A stretch of 64,000 bases of DNA from Streptomyces californicus (GCF_000717645.1 NZ_JNZZ01000010.1:1-64000), one strand, 5' to 3'. Counted from the first letter of the stretch, positions 18,344 to 27,791 are shown. Notes: a model not told the origin generated them from the sequence alone. Numbers and translations are program-made.

Positions 18344-18932
18344 GGTGGTCTCCTCGTCTCTTCGGTTGCTTCACACCTCGTCCACCCCGCCTGCCCCGCC
18401 GCAGAGGCGAGGGCCGATCCGCGCACACGAAGGCGGAGGCGCCGACGCGCCCGCTGCCGGCCCGCTCAGCGGCGGATCGGAGGAGGCGAAGGGCCCGGGT
18501 GCGCGTGCTCGGGGTCGAGTCCCCCGGGTTCCCAGAACGCAGGGTTCAAACGCGCTCCGGCGAAGGAGTCGCGAGGCAGGCGAAACCAGCACTCCTTCGG
18601 CTCCTGCCGGGGAGGGGACGAGAACGGGACTCCGAAAGCTTCCGTCTCCGCCGCTGGACGCCGGCGCCCTCGACCGCCTGGGACCCGGTCCGGGCACGGG
18701 TGGCGAACCGACTGCTCGCCCTGACCCTGACGCTGTGGGAGACGGCATCCGAGCACCGGGGCCTCCCGCGCGGCCCCCGGCCTCCGCGCTGGGCGTGCTC
18801 GGGCGGCTCCGTCGGCAGCGGTACAAGGAGGTGAAGCAGGTCGGTCGATCATGGTGGACGGGGCGGTGCGGGCCAGGACCGGCGGAACTCGGCCCTGGCC
18901 GAAGCATTCCAGGTGCTCGGCCCCCTACCAGG
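18344..18932. other. 589-base gap between amidase and glycosyltransferase operon
   Basis: Should contain the amidase terminator and the operon promoter. A hairpin with arms GGCCAGG (18871-18877) and CCTGGCC (18894-18900) lies close to the amidase stop. A 128-residue open frame on the minus strand (18466-18852) ends with a fairly protein-like stretch containing PKECWFRLPRDSF and AFWEPGGLDPEH. No family is recognised and the first half is Arg/Ala-rich, so I do not call it a gene. A tRNA-like T-arm near 18510 does not fold into a tRNA. Confidence 0.4.
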
Positions 18933-20669
18933 TCACTCCGCCCGCAGACGCGGTGTGCGCGGCGGTTCCGTGCGCCGGTCGCCGGTCTTCTCGAAGGCCG
19001 CCGCGAGGGACAGCAGGGCGTTGTCGTCGTAGGCGCGCCCCGCGAAGGTGAGCCCGACGGGCATGCCGGTGTCCGTCATGGTGCCCATGGGCACGGTCAC
19101 GGTCGGGATGCCGAGATGGCGGGGGACCAGGTTGCCGTTGGCGACCCAGACGCCGTTGCGCCAACCGAGATCGGCGGACGCCGCGTCGACGTCCATGTCC
19201 GCGGGGCCCACGTCGGCCACGGCGGGGAAGACCACCGCGTCCAGACCCAGGTCGTCCATCCACAGCTCCAGGTCGACGCGGCGCGTCTCCTCCAGGCCGC
19301 GCAGTCCCTCCTCCAGAAGCGGCATGTCGGCGAGGGACGCGTACGGCCGCTCGCGTGCGAAGCGCGGGTACTCGCTGATCGTGTCGTCGAAGCCGTCGTA
19401 CCGGTCGGGCAGTTCGCCCTCCTGCTTGGGCCAGATGCGGTCCCCGTCGACGTCGGCCAGGGTCGAGAGCGCGGGGTCGCCGTTGGTGCGCAGGAAGTCG
19501 TCCCAGGACCAGGCGGACAGATCCTCGATCTCGAAGGTGAGGTACTCACGGCTGACCAGTCCGCGGGTGAACACCGAAGGAGCTCCGGGGCGGTCGGACT
19601 CGTAGTTGGTGACCGCGGGGAAGTCGACCTCGACCACCTCGGCGCCGGCGGCCTCCAGGTCGCGGCGGGCCGCTTCCCACAGGGCGATCACGGAGGAGCG
19701 CGTGTCGACGCGTTGTCCGGTCTGGCCGCCGATCCCGCCGTCGGGGTTCGTGCCGGCGGCGGGATCGGCGTTGATGTACATCCGGGGTACGCCGATCCGC
19801 TGGTCGGCGAGCGCGTCGGACGCGGCCCCGGCGTCGGCGGGCGCGAGGGCCGGGTAGGACGCGGGGCGCACCTGCGAAGGCGAGGGCAGCTTCACCCACG
19901 GCTGGGCGCGCCACAGGTCCCCGCGCGTGTGCGGATCGTCGGCGACGACGACGTCGAGCAGTTCGAGCAGGTCGGCCATGGTGCGGGTGTGCGGGACCAC
20001 GACGTCCATGGTCGGTACGAGGGGCCAGTTGCCGCGGACCGAGATCACGCCGCGGCTCGGGGTGTAGGCGCACAGCGCGTTGTTCGAGGCGGGGGCCCGG
20101 CCCGAGGACCAGGTCTCCTCACCGAGGCCGAACGCGCCGAAGGACGCCGCCGTCGCCGTGCCGGAGCCGTTGGAGGAGCCGGAGCCGTACGCGCTGGTGA
20201 GCCAGTCGGCGCTGTACGGGCTCTCCGCGCGGCCGTACACGCCGCGCTGCATGCCGCCGTTCGCCATCGGCGGCATGTTGGTCAGGCCGATGAGGACCGC
20301 GCCGCCCGCGCGCAGCCGCTCGACGGCGAAGGCGTCGTGCTGGGCGACGAGGTGTTCGAACGCCGGAGAGCCGGAGGCGGCCGTGAGCCCCTTGGCGAGG
20401 TAGCTGTTCTTGGCGGTGTACGGGATGCCGTCCAGCGGGCCCAAGGTCTCGCCGCGGGCGCGGCGGGCGTCGGACGCCTCCGCTTCGGCCATCGCGTGCG
20501 GATTCATCACGACCATCGCGTTCAGGGCGGTGGCCGTACCGGGCCGGTCGTACGCGTCGATCCGTGCGAGGTAGGCGCCCAGCAGCTCCGCCGAGGTCGT
20601 CTCGCCCTTCTCCAGCGCTGCGCGCAGGTCGGCGATACAGGTCTCCACGACGTCGAATCCACGCGTCAT
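18933..20669 (-). CDS. Amidase-signature family hydrolase
   Basis: 578-residue Ser-cisSer-Lys hydrolase of amides or related C-N bonds. Catalytic Lys87 is in GIPYTAKNSYL. The Gly/Ser-rich loop YGSGSSNGSG carries the cis-Ser near 166, and the nucleophile is probably Ser189 in ETWSSGRAPAS, where homologues have GSIRxPA. It is somewhat longer than simple amidases (about 450-500) but resembles the plant/fungal and actinobacterial long forms. No signal peptide. Divergent from a TetR gene with a strong palindrome between them, so it is probably repressed by that regulator. Substrate unknown. Confidence 0.85.
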   Translation of the reverse strand: MTRGFDVVETCIADLRAALEKGETTSAELLGAYLARIDAYDRPGTATALNAMVVMNPHAMAEAEASDARRARGETLGPLDGIPYTAKNSYLAKGLTAASGSPAFEHLVAQHDAFAVERLRAGGAVLIGLTNMPPMANGGMQRGVYGRAESPYSADWLTSAYGSGSSNGSGTATAASFGAFGLGEETWSSGRAPASNNALCAYTPSRGVISVRGNWPLVPTMDVVVPHTRTMADLLELLDVVVADDPHTRGDLWRAQPWVKLPSPSQVRPASYPALAPADAGAASDALADQRIGVPRMYINADPAAGTNPDGGIGGQTGQRVDTRSSVIALWEAARRDLEAAGAEVVEVDFPAVTNYESDRPGAPSVFTRGLVSREYLTFEIEDLSAWSWDDFLRTNGDPALSTLADVDGDRIWPKQEGELPDRYDGFDDTISEYPRFARERPYASLADMPLLEEGLRGLEETRRVDLELWMDDLGLDAVVFPAVADVGPADMDVDAASADLGWRNGVWVANGNLVPRHLGIPTVTVPMGTMTDTGMPVGLTFAGRAYDDNALLSLAAAFEKTGDRRTEPPRTPRLRAE

Positions 20670-20764
20670 GCGGGTGCCTCCTGGGGTGGGTGGGGTGGGC
20701 GGGACGCCGACTGCAGAGGCGACCGACCGTGCACGGGGCGGCTGTGACGCTTCCTGTCGTGCCC

Positions 20765-20815
20765 GTCTAGATTTTCAGTCTAGATTAAGGATCTAGACTG
20801 CTGAAACCTAGACTG
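20765..20815. promoter_or_regulatory. TetR operator cluster between amidase and regulator
   Basis: A perfect palindrome has arms CAGTCTAGAT (20776-20785) and ATCTAGACTG (20791-20800) around TAAGG. Further half-sites occur at 20765-20772 (GTCTAGAT) and 20807-20815 (CCTAGACTG). It is strikingly AT-rich for this genome and sits in the divergent promoter region, so it is the likely binding site of the downstream TetR protein for both promoters. Confidence 0.7.
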
Positions 20816-20847
20816 GGGGCCTGGAATCCCGAGCCGGAAGTGAGCCC

Positions 20848-21570
20848 ATGCCGACGTCAGAGACCGGATCCGCGCTGCCCGGCCCCCTTTCTCCGCCGAG
20901 TCGCGGGATCGGGGCGGCGGGCGTCGGGGGCCGGGCCGACTCGCGGCCCGCGGCGCGGGTGCCGATCGACAGGAAGCGTCAGTCCAGCGGGGACGAGGCA
21001 CGCGAGCGGGCCATGCGGGCCGCCATGGGCGTCATCGCCGAGAAGGGTGTGGCGGCCGTGCGGATGTCGGACATCGCCGCGCGGGCCGGTATGAGCACCG
21101 GGCACATCCTTTACCACTTCGGCAAGAAGGGCCGACTCCTGCTGGAGGTACTCGCCTGGAGTCAGGCGGACCTCTGGGGCCGGTTCCAGGAGGCCGTCGA
21201 CCGGGCCGCGTCCCCTGCCGAGAAGCTGGACCTGTTCGTCCGCTTCTATCTGCCCCGCCATGAGGGCGACGAACGCTACGCGCTGTGGACGCAGGTGCTG
21301 GCCCAGCGCCATGACGAGGCGGGTCGGCAGATTCTCACAGAGCTGTTGGACGGGTGGGACGCACGGCTGGAGGCCATTCTCCGTGAGGGCCGGGACGCGG
21401 GGGACTTCGCCGACGTGGACCTCCCCGAGTTCACCGTACGGGCCGTGGCCATGTTGAGCGGGCTCTCGGAAGACGTGATGTTCGGGCGCTCCCGCTGGCG
21501 GCACGCCTCCGTGAACGCGTTCGCCCTGTCCGCCCTCCGACGCGAACTGTGTCCTGCCGGTCAGGAGTGA
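20848..21570 (+). CDS. TetR-family transcriptional regulator
   Basis: 240-residue repressor. After a ~45-residue flexible N-terminus, the helix-turn-helix region reads RAAMGVIAEKGVAAVRMSDI, then AARAGMSTGHILYHFGKKG. The C-terminal ligand-binding domain follows (SQADLWGRFQEAVDRA to LCPAGQE). It is divergent from the amidase with CTAGACTG half-sites between, so autoregulation plus amidase control is likely. The true start could be a later codon; ATG 20848 is the most upstream with a plausible site. Confidence 0.85.
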   Translation: MPTSETGSALPGPLSPPSRGIGAAGVGGRADSRPAARVPIDRKRQSSGDEARERAMRAAMGVIAEKGVAAVRMSDIAARAGMSTGHILYHFGKKGRLLLEVLAWSQADLWGRFQEAVDRAASPAEKLDLFVRFYLPRHEGDERYALWTQVLAQRHDEAGRQILTELLDGWDARLEAILREGRDAGDFADVDLPEFTVRAVAMLSGLSEDVMFGRSRWRHASVNAFALSALRRELCPAGQE

Positions 21571-21728
21571 TGACGGGGAGCCGCCGACGGCGACGGTACG
21601 GCGATCCGCGACCGGGCCCGCTGGAGGACGGGCCTGGTCGGATAGCGTGACCGGCTGCCGCGCGGAACGTCCACGCGGCAGCAGGCCGGCCCGGACGCGG
21701 GGCCGCGGCCGTGAACGGGAGGCATGCG

Positions 21729-22133
21729 ATGAGTGGACCGACGAAACCCGTGGTCGAGGTTCCCGAGGGAGCCGCGCCCCAGGAGCTACTGGTGCGGGAC
21801 CTCGTGGTCGGGGAGGGGGACGAGGCGCTGCCGGGCCGCGTCGTGCGGGTTCACTACGTCGGCGTCACGTTCGCCTCCGGTAAGGAGTTCGACTCCTCCT
21901 GGGAGTCGGGAGCACCGTTCAAGTTCGCCGTGGGCGGCGGCAAGGTCATCAAGGGCTGGGACCGAGGCGTGCGGGGGATGAGGGCCGGCGGCCGGCGCGA
22001 GATCATCGTTCCGCCGCGGCTCGGTTACGGCAAGCAGTCGCCCACCGCGTCGATCCCGCCCGGCTCGACGCTGGTCTTCGTCGTGGACCTGCTGACGGTG
22101 GTCGGCCCGCCCACGCGCCCGGGCGGCGCCTGA
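21729..22133 (+). CDS. FKBP-type peptidyl-prolyl cis-trans isomerase
   Basis: 134 residues with a complete FKBP domain: VVRVHYVGVTFASGKEFDSS, PFKFAVGGGKVIKGWDRGV, MRAGGRREIIVPPRLGYG and STLVFVVDLL. It catalyses prolyl isomerisation in protein folding, and the lack of a signal peptide places it in the cytoplasm. ATG 21729 follows GGGAGGC at a good distance; an in-frame GTG at 21711 is less likely. Monocistronic by spacing. Confidence 0.9.
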   Translation: MSGPTKPVVEVPEGAAPQELLVRDLVVGEGDEALPGRVVRVHYVGVTFASGKEFDSSWESGAPFKFAVGGGKVIKGWDRGVRGMRAGGRREIIVPPRLGYGKQSPTASIPPGSTLVFVVDLLTVVGPPTRPGGA

Positions 22134-22304
22134 CCACAGCCCCGTCGCCCTCCACCCGCGTACCGCCCCGGCTCGCACCCGCCACGCGATGCCGGTGCCC
22201 GCCCCCTCGCACACTCGTCCCACCCGCGCCGTGTGTTTCACGGGGCATGCCCAGGGAACCCGGCTCTCTCGTTCGCGAACAACGGCGAGAGAAGGAGCGG
22301 GACC

Positions 22305-23489
22305 GTGCGCGCATTGACGTATCAGGGAAAGCGGGACGTCCGGGTCGAGACGGTCCCGGACCCACGGATCCAGGAGCCGACGGACATCATCGTCAGGATC
22401 ACGTCCACCGGGATCTGCGGGTCCGATCTGCACCTCTACGAAGTGCTCGGGCCGTTCCTCGACCCCGGCGACATCCTGGGGCACGAGCCCATGGGAGTGG
22501 TGGAGGAGGTAGGGCCCGAGGTGAGCGCCGTCGCGCCGGGGGACCGGGTCGTGGTCCCCTTCAACGTCTCCTGCGGGCGCTGCCACATGTGCGGGCGGGG
22601 ACTGCACTCCCAGTGCGAGACCACACAGGTTCGGGAGTACGGCACCGGCGCGTCGCTCTTCGGGTACACCAAGCTCTACGGGCAGGTGCCCGGCGGCCAG
22701 GCCGAGTACCTGCGGGTGCCCTTCGGCAACGATCTGCCGGTCAAGGTACCTCACGGCCCCTCGGACGATCGGTTCGTCTACCTCTCCGACGTCCTGCCCA
22801 CCGCCTGGCAGGCCGTGGAGTACGCGGACATCCCGCCCGGCGGCAGCGTCACCGTCCTCGGCCTCGGCCCGATCGGCGCCATGGCCGCCCGCATCGCCCT
22901 GCACCGGGGCGCCGGTCTCGTGATCGGGGTGGACCTGGTCCCCGAGCGCCTCGACCGGGTGAGCGGGTACGGCGCCACCTGCCTCGACCTGCGTCGCCAC
23001 GGCAAGGACCTCGGCGACGCCGTCCGCGACCTCACCGACGGCCGCGGTACGGACGCGGTGATCGACGCCGTCGGCCTGGAGGCCCACGGCGCACCCCTGG
23101 CCAAGGCCGCGCACGCGGCGGTCGGCCTGCTCCCCGACGCGGTGGGGCAGCGTCTGATGGAGACGGCCGGGATCGACCGGCTCACCGCCCTCCACACGGC
23201 GATCGACCTCGTCCGCAGGGGCGGCACCATCTCCGTCTCGGGGGTGTACGGCGGCGCCGCCGACCCGATGCCGCTGCTGACCATGTTCGACAAGCAGATC
23301 CAGCTCCGCATGGGGCAGGCCAACGTTCACCGCTGGGTGGACCACCTGCTGCCCCTGCTGGTCGACGACGATCCGCTGGGCGTCGACTCCTTCGCCACCC
23401 ACCACCTGCCGCTGGAGGAAGGGCCGAAGGCGTACGAGACGTTCCAGAAGAAGGCCGACGGCATGATCAAGACCCTGCTCATCCCGTGA
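22305..23489 (+). CDS. Zinc-dependent alcohol dehydrogenase, formaldehyde-dehydrogenase-like
   Basis: 394-residue MDR enzyme. Catalytic zinc ligands lie in GICGSDLHLYE and ILGHEPMGVVEE; the structural zinc Cys cluster is SCGRCHMCGRGLHSQC. The Rossmann motif VTVLGLGPIGAMAARIAL points to NAD(P) binding. Size and the DAVIDAVGLEAHG segment fit the glutathione-independent formaldehyde dehydrogenase-like branch, though specificity is unproven. GTG 22305 is preceded by GAAGGAGCGGG; an in-frame ATG 72 bases upstream adds an unlikely N-terminus. About 100 bases separate it from the SDR gene on the same strand, so they may be co-transcribed. Confidence 0.87.
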   Translation: MRALTYQGKRDVRVETVPDPRIQEPTDIIVRITSTGICGSDLHLYEVLGPFLDPGDILGHEPMGVVEEVGPEVSAVAPGDRVVVPFNVSCGRCHMCGRGLHSQCETTQVREYGTGASLFGYTKLYGQVPGGQAEYLRVPFGNDLPVKVPHGPSDDRFVYLSDVLPTAWQAVEYADIPPGGSVTVLGLGPIGAMAARIALHRGAGLVIGVDLVPERLDRVSGYGATCLDLRRHGKDLGDAVRDLTDGRGTDAVIDAVGLEAHGAPLAKAAHAAVGLLPDAVGQRLMETAGIDRLTALHTAIDLVRRGGTISVSGVYGGAADPMPLLTMFDKQIQLRMGQANVHRWVDHLLPLLVDDDPLGVDSFATHHLPLEEGPKAYETFQKKADGMIKTLLIP

Positions 23490-23586
23490 GACCCGCGGTG
23501 CCGCGCCCGGGACGCCCGGGCCGCGACGCCCGTGACGCGACCGCGCGTGCCGTACGAGCAGCTCCACGATGGGGAAGAGGACAGTC

Positions 23587-24477
23587 ATGGCGAGCAACAG
23601 TGAACAACCGCAGGACCCGAACCGGCTCCACCCCCGCCCCGACTTCCCGCAGCAGGACCAACAGCATCCCGGCTGGACCGGCCCCATGGACCCGCCGCCC
23701 GACCACGGTGAGGAGTCCTACCGCGGCTCCGGCCTGCTCGACGGCCGGAAGACGGTCATCACGGGAGGCGACTCCGGCATCGGCCGCGCGGTCGCCCTGG
23801 CGTACGCCCGCGAGGGCGCGGACGTGATGCTGACGCACCTCCCCGAGGAGGAGAAAGAGGCCCACGAGACCGTTCGGCTGGTCGAACAGGCCGGCCGCAG
23901 GGCGATCGCCGTCCTCTGCGACATCCGGGACGAGAAGCAGTGCCGCTCGCTCGTCGAGCGCGCCGTCTCCGCGTTCGGGCGCATCGACGTCCTGGTCAAC
24001 AACGCGGCCTACCAGATGTCCCAGCCCGACGGGATCTCCGCCATCTCCACCGAACAGTTCGACCGCGTCATGCGCACCAACCTGTACGGGATGTTCTGGC
24101 TGTGCAAGAACGCCCTGCCGCACATCCCGGCGGGCGGCTCGATCATCAACACCACGTCGGTGCAGGCGTACAAGCCGAGCCCCCACCTGCTGGACTACGC
24201 GATGACGAAGGGGGCGATCGTCACCTTCACCCAGGGGCTGGCCCAGATGCTGGCCTCCGACGGCGTCCGCGTCAACGCCGTCGCCCCCGGCCCGGTCTGG
24301 ACCCCTCTCATCCCGGCGACCCTGCCCGACACCGCCGAGTTCGGGAAGCAGAGCCCGCTCGGCCGGCCCGCCCAGCCGGCGGAGATGGCGCCCGCCTACG
24401 TCTTCCTCGCCTCCGCGAACGCCTCCTACATCACCGGCGAGGTCATGAACGCCACCGGCGGCACCCCGATCCCGTGA
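23587..24477 (+). CDS. SDR oxidoreductase, general-stress-protein-39-like
   Basis: 296-residue short-chain dehydrogenase with the typical ~45-residue Pro/Gln-rich N-terminal extension of the YdaD/GSP39/YhxC group. Dinucleotide motif TGGDSGIGRA, NNAAYQ, the catalytic Ser in IINTTSVQAYKP, and YAMTK provide the S-Y-K triad. C-terminal VNAVAPGPVWTPLIP and YITGEV are canonical. ATG 23587 follows GGGGAAGAGG. Members are induced by general stress; substrate unknown. Confidence 0.88.
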   Translation: MASNSEQPQDPNRLHPRPDFPQQDQQHPGWTGPMDPPPDHGEESYRGSGLLDGRKTVITGGDSGIGRAVALAYAREGADVMLTHLPEEEKEAHETVRLVEQAGRRAIAVLCDIRDEKQCRSLVERAVSAFGRIDVLVNNAAYQMSQPDGISAISTEQFDRVMRTNLYGMFWLCKNALPHIPAGGSIINTTSVQAYKPSPHLLDYAMTKGAIVTFTQGLAQMLASDGVRVNAVAPGPVWTPLIPATLPDTAEFGKQSPLGRPAQPAEMAPAYVFLASANASYITGEVMNATGGTPIP

Positions 24478-24579
24478 ACCCCTCTCCCGTGACCCGACGG
24501 CTCGGACCGCGTCCGGCGCTCCGGAGCCGCGCGGACTCCGCGCTGTTACGCGTCGCCCCCCACCGGGAAGCCGGACTGT

Positions 24580-26058
24580 ATGGACCACTCCACCGCTCCC
24601 GTACTCGACGCGCTCCAGGCGTACCACGACCAGGACCAGCTGCCCTTCACGCCGCCCGGACACAAACAGGGGCGCGGGGCCGACCCGCGGGTGCGGGCCG
24701 TGCTGGGGGACGCGGTGTTCCGTGCGGACATGCTGGCCGTGTCCGGCCTGGACGACCGCACCACCTCGCACGGGGTACTGGAGCGGGCGGAACGCCTGAT
24801 GGCCGACGCCGTGGGCGCCGAGCACACCTTCTTCTCCACCTGCGGCAGCTCGCTCTCGGTCAAGGCCGCCATGCTCTCCGTCGCGGGGCCGCACGAGAAG
24901 CTGCTGGTCAGCCGCGACGCGCACAAGTCGGTGGTCTCGGGCCTGATTCTGGCGGGCATCCGCCCCGTATGGGTCGATCCCCAGTGGGACCCCCGACTGC
25001 ATCTGGCCCACCCGCCGGCCCCGGACGCGTTCCGGGCGGCATTCGAGGAGCACCCCGACGCACGCGGGGCACTGCTGACCAGCCCGACCCCGTACGGGGC
25101 CTGCGCCGACATCGGAGCCGTCGCCGCCCTGTGCCACGCGCGCGGGGTGCCGCTGATCGTGGACGAGGCATGGGGCGCGCACCTGCCCTTCCACCCCGAC
25201 CTGCCCACCTGGGCCATGGACGCCGGGGCGGACGTGTGCGTGACGTCGGTGCACAAGATGGGGTCCGGGCTCGAACAGGGCTCGGTCTTCCATCTGCAGG
25301 GCGACCTGATCACCCCGCAGACCCTCGCCTCTCGCGCCGATCTCCTGGACACCACCAGCCCCTCGGTCCTGGTCTACGCGGCCCTCGACGGCTGGCGCCG
25401 CCAGATGGTGGAGCACGGCCACGAACTCATGGAGGAGTCCTTGGCACGGGCCCGGCGGGTCCGGGCGGCCGTCCAGGACATCGACGGGCTGCACGTCAAC
25501 GGTCGCGACGACTTCTGCGGACCCGGGCGCGCCCATGACCTGGACCCCCTGCAGATCTTCATCGACCTCAGCGCCCTGAAGTTCAGCGGCTACGACGCCG
25601 CCGACTGGATGCGCCGCCACCACCGCGTCAACCTGCACACCTCCGACCACCGGCGGATCAACGCCCAGCTCACCCACGCCGACGACGAGACGACCGAGGC
25701 CCGCCTCCTCGACGGCCTGCGTGACCTGGTGGCCCACGCGGACGAGCTGCCGCCGTGCCCCGGCATCCACGTCCCGGACCCGGGCGACCTGCGCCTGCGG
25801 CAGGTGACGCTTCCCCGGGACGCGTTCTTCGGGGAGGTGGAGCAGGTTCCGGCGGACGAGGCGGTCGGCCGTGTCTGCGCGGAGATGCTGACCCCGTACC
25901 CGCCCGGCATCCCGGCCGCGCTCCCCGGGGAACTGCTCGACCGGGCGGTGGTCGACTACCTGCGCACCGGAGCGGACGCGGGGATGCTGATTCCCGACGC
26001 CGCCGACAGCACGATCGCCACCATCCGTGTCTCCGTGCACGACGTGGACGCCGACTGA
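24580..26058 (+). CDS. PLP-dependent Orn/Lys/Arg decarboxylase family protein
   Basis: 492-residue fold-type I PLP enzyme of the bacterial basic-amino-acid decarboxylase family, short form. The N-terminal PFTPPGHKQGRG motif is diagnostic. LIVDEAWGAH supplies Asp195 and TSVHKMGSG supplies the PLP lysine Lys226. The C-terminal domain ends with the AEMLTPYPPGIPAALPGE signature. It probably decarboxylates lysine, arginine or ornithine to a polyamine precursor. ATG is 102 bases after the SDR stop. Convergent with the TetR gene after it. Confidence 0.88.
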   Translation: MDHSTAPVLDALQAYHDQDQLPFTPPGHKQGRGADPRVRAVLGDAVFRADMLAVSGLDDRTTSHGVLERAERLMADAVGAEHTFFSTCGSSLSVKAAMLSVAGPHEKLLVSRDAHKSVVSGLILAGIRPVWVDPQWDPRLHLAHPPAPDAFRAAFEEHPDARGALLTSPTPYGACADIGAVAALCHARGVPLIVDEAWGAHLPFHPDLPTWAMDAGADVCVTSVHKMGSGLEQGSVFHLQGDLITPQTLASRADLLDTTSPSVLVYAALDGWRRQMVEHGHELMEESLARARRVRAAVQDIDGLHVNGRDDFCGPGRAHDLDPLQIFIDLSALKFSGYDAADWMRRHHRVNLHTSDHRRINAQLTHADDETTEARLLDGLRDLVAHADELPPCPGIHVPDPGDLRLRQVTLPRDAFFGEVEQVPADEAVGRVCAEMLTPYPPGIPAALPGELLDRAVVDYLRTGADAGMLIPDAADSTIATIRVSVHDVDAD

Positions 26059-26077
26059 GCGGGGCCCGCCCGTCACT

Positions 26078-26701
26078 CTAAGCGGTCGGGCCGGCCGTCC
26101 CCCTCGCCGTACCGGACAGGGCCGGGGCGGCGCTGAACAGGGCGTGGACGGCGGAGGTCACCTGGGCGGCGACGGTCTCGGGCGAGGAGGAGTCCAGCTT
26201 GCCGTCGAGGTGCAGGAACGCGAGGCCGTGGACGAGGGCCCAGACCGTGGTCGACAGCGCCTCCGCGTCCACACCGGGGAAGGCGGCCCCGACGATAGTG
26301 CGGACGTACGCCGAGATGGCCTCGGTCGCGGCGACCCGTTCCTCGCTCGTGGGGTCGCAGGGTTCGGCGAACATCGCCCGGAACAGGGCGGGGTGCTCCA
26401 GCGCGAACCGTACGTAGGCCACGGCCACGGCGGCGAGTTCGTCGGGGGTCGACGGCGCAGGGTGGGCCCGGGCCAGGTGTTCGGCGAGCTCCCGGTACCC
26501 CTCGGCGGCCACGGCCGAGACCAGCGCCTCGCGGTCGGAGTAGTGGCGGTAGGGGGCCGTCGCCGACACCCCGGCGCGCCGGGCCACCGCACGCAGCGAG
26601 AGGGCGGCGCTGCCGTCCTCCTCCAGGAGCTCGCGCGCGGCACGGAGGCAGGCGGCCCGCAGATCCCCGTGGTGGTACGTGTTGGGCCGGGGTCGAGGCA
26701 T
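26078..26701 (-). CDS. TetR/AcrR-family transcriptional regulator
   Basis: 207 residues. The N-terminal HTH reads HHGDLRAACLRAARELLEED and AVARRAGVSATAPYRHYSDR. The C-terminal domain resembles the TetR_C_13/WHG group (AYVRFALEHPALFRAMFAEP). ATG 26701 begins MPRPRPNTYHHGDL, the family's usual start. A perfect palindrome lies immediately upstream (26725-26750), so it is probably autoregulated. Its target may be on the far side of the 377-base gap, i.e. the DJ-1/PfpI-like gene, or elsewhere. Confidence 0.87.
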   Translation of the reverse strand: MPRPRPNTYHHGDLRAACLRAARELLEEDGSAALSLRAVARRAGVSATAPYRHYSDREALVSAVAAEGYRELAEHLARAHPAPSTPDELAAVAVAYVRFALEHPALFRAMFAEPCDPTSEERVAATEAISAYVRTIVGAAFPGVDAEALSTTVWALVHGLAFLHLDGKLDSSSPETVAAQVTSAVHALFSAAPALSGTARGTAGPTA

Positions 26702-27078
26702 GGGCACGCTCCTGTGTTCGCCGGGTTCACATCTCCTCCCAGATGTGAACGATGCATACACCGTAGGTGATCGGCACGGCAGAGGAAAGCCGCTCCCGGC
26801 CGGAGCGCGGCTCCAGGAGTGGGGGCGCTGTGCCGGCTCTGGCGGCACGGAAATGTAAGCTTTGTAAACATGGTCGCGTGCGCAGCGTGTCGCGCCGCGG
26901 CGTACGGGTGGGCCGTGAGGCCGTTTCCGTACGCGGGTGCGGAGGTCGCCCGCCGAGGGCTCCGGGCGGATGATGGGGGCGTCGGGATGTATGGCGCATA
27001 TCGGACGGCCGGTGGTGGGGAAGTGACTGCAGGGGCGGCGAGCGGCCCGTTCCGGGACGGGCAGAAGGAGGGGTTGTC
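26702..27078. other. Divergent promoter region
   Basis: Apart from the TetR palindrome, it contains an AT-rich imperfect dyad, ATGTAAGCTTTGTAAACAT (about 26852-26870), which stands out in this GC-rich background and may be a second regulator site or a promoter. No gene is supported between it and the DJ-1/PfpI start. Confidence 0.4.
26725..26750. promoter_or_regulatory. TetR operator palindrome
   Basis: Perfect arms GTTCACATCT (26725-26734) and AGATGTGAAC (26741-26750) around CCTCCC, starting 24 bases upstream of the TetR start codon. Position and symmetry fit an autoregulatory operator. Confidence 0.65.
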
Positions 27079-27791
27079 ATGACGAAGGCGCTGTTCGTGG
27101 TGTCGGCGGCCGACCGCTGGACGCTGAGGGACGGAGAGGTGCATCCCTCGGGGTACTGGGGTGAGGAACTGGCCGTGCCGCACAAGGTCTTCACCGAGGC
27201 CGGATGGGACGTCACCATCGCGACCCCGGGCGGGAAGCGCCGACGCTGGACCGGCTCAGCATGTCGAAGACGGCGGGATGGCCGTCGAAGCTGCGCGAGG
27301 TGGCCGCGTATCTGGACGGCATCGACGCGGAGCTGCGGCGTCCCCGGGTGCTGGCCGAGATCGACCCGGACGAGTTCGACGTCGTGTTCTACCCGGGCGG
27401 CCACGGCCCGATGGAGGACCTCGCGGTCGATCCGGTCAGCGGCGCGCTGCTGACCCGCTTCCTCGCGTCGGGCAAGCCGCTCGCGCTGCTGTGCCACGCT
27501 CCGGCGGCGGCCTTCGCCGCGAGGAACGAGGACGGGTCATGGCCGTTCACGGGGTACCGGATGACCGGCCTGTCGAATCTGGAGGAGAAGTTCAACAGCT
27601 TCGGCCGCAAGGCGATCTGGCTGCTGGAGGACCGGCTGCGGGAGAGCGGGGCGGTGTACTCCAAGGCCCGGCTGCCGCTGCGGCCGTACGTCGTCGTGGA
27701 CCGCAACCTGTACACGGGGCAGAACCCGCCGTCCTCCGAGAGCCTCGCCGAACGCGTCGTCGCCGACGTGAACGCGACGGCGACGCGGTAG
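27079..27791 (+). pseudogene. DJ-1/PfpI (Hsp31-like) protein, frameshifted
   Basis: Type-1 glutamine amidotransferase-fold protein of the DJ-1/PfpI superfamily, acting as a glyoxalase, deglycase or chaperone in known members. The first frame reads MTKALFVVSAADRW to GWDVTIATPGGK, then is lost near 27236; the next frame continues APTLDRLSMSKTAG to the end. The nucleophile elbow LLCHAPAAAFA (Cys) and GYWGEEL (Glu) are intact. Length is 713 nt, one base short of a complete 237-residue gene. Good GGAGGGG site before ATG 27079. A real null or an indel error at GGGAAG. Confidence 0.8.

Noticed and set aside
18480..18570. tRNA-like T-arm (GGGGTCGAGTCCCC and GGGTTCAAAC)
   Set aside because: Loop is one base short of the TTCRA consensus and no matching D-arm, anticodon arm or acceptor stem could be paired.
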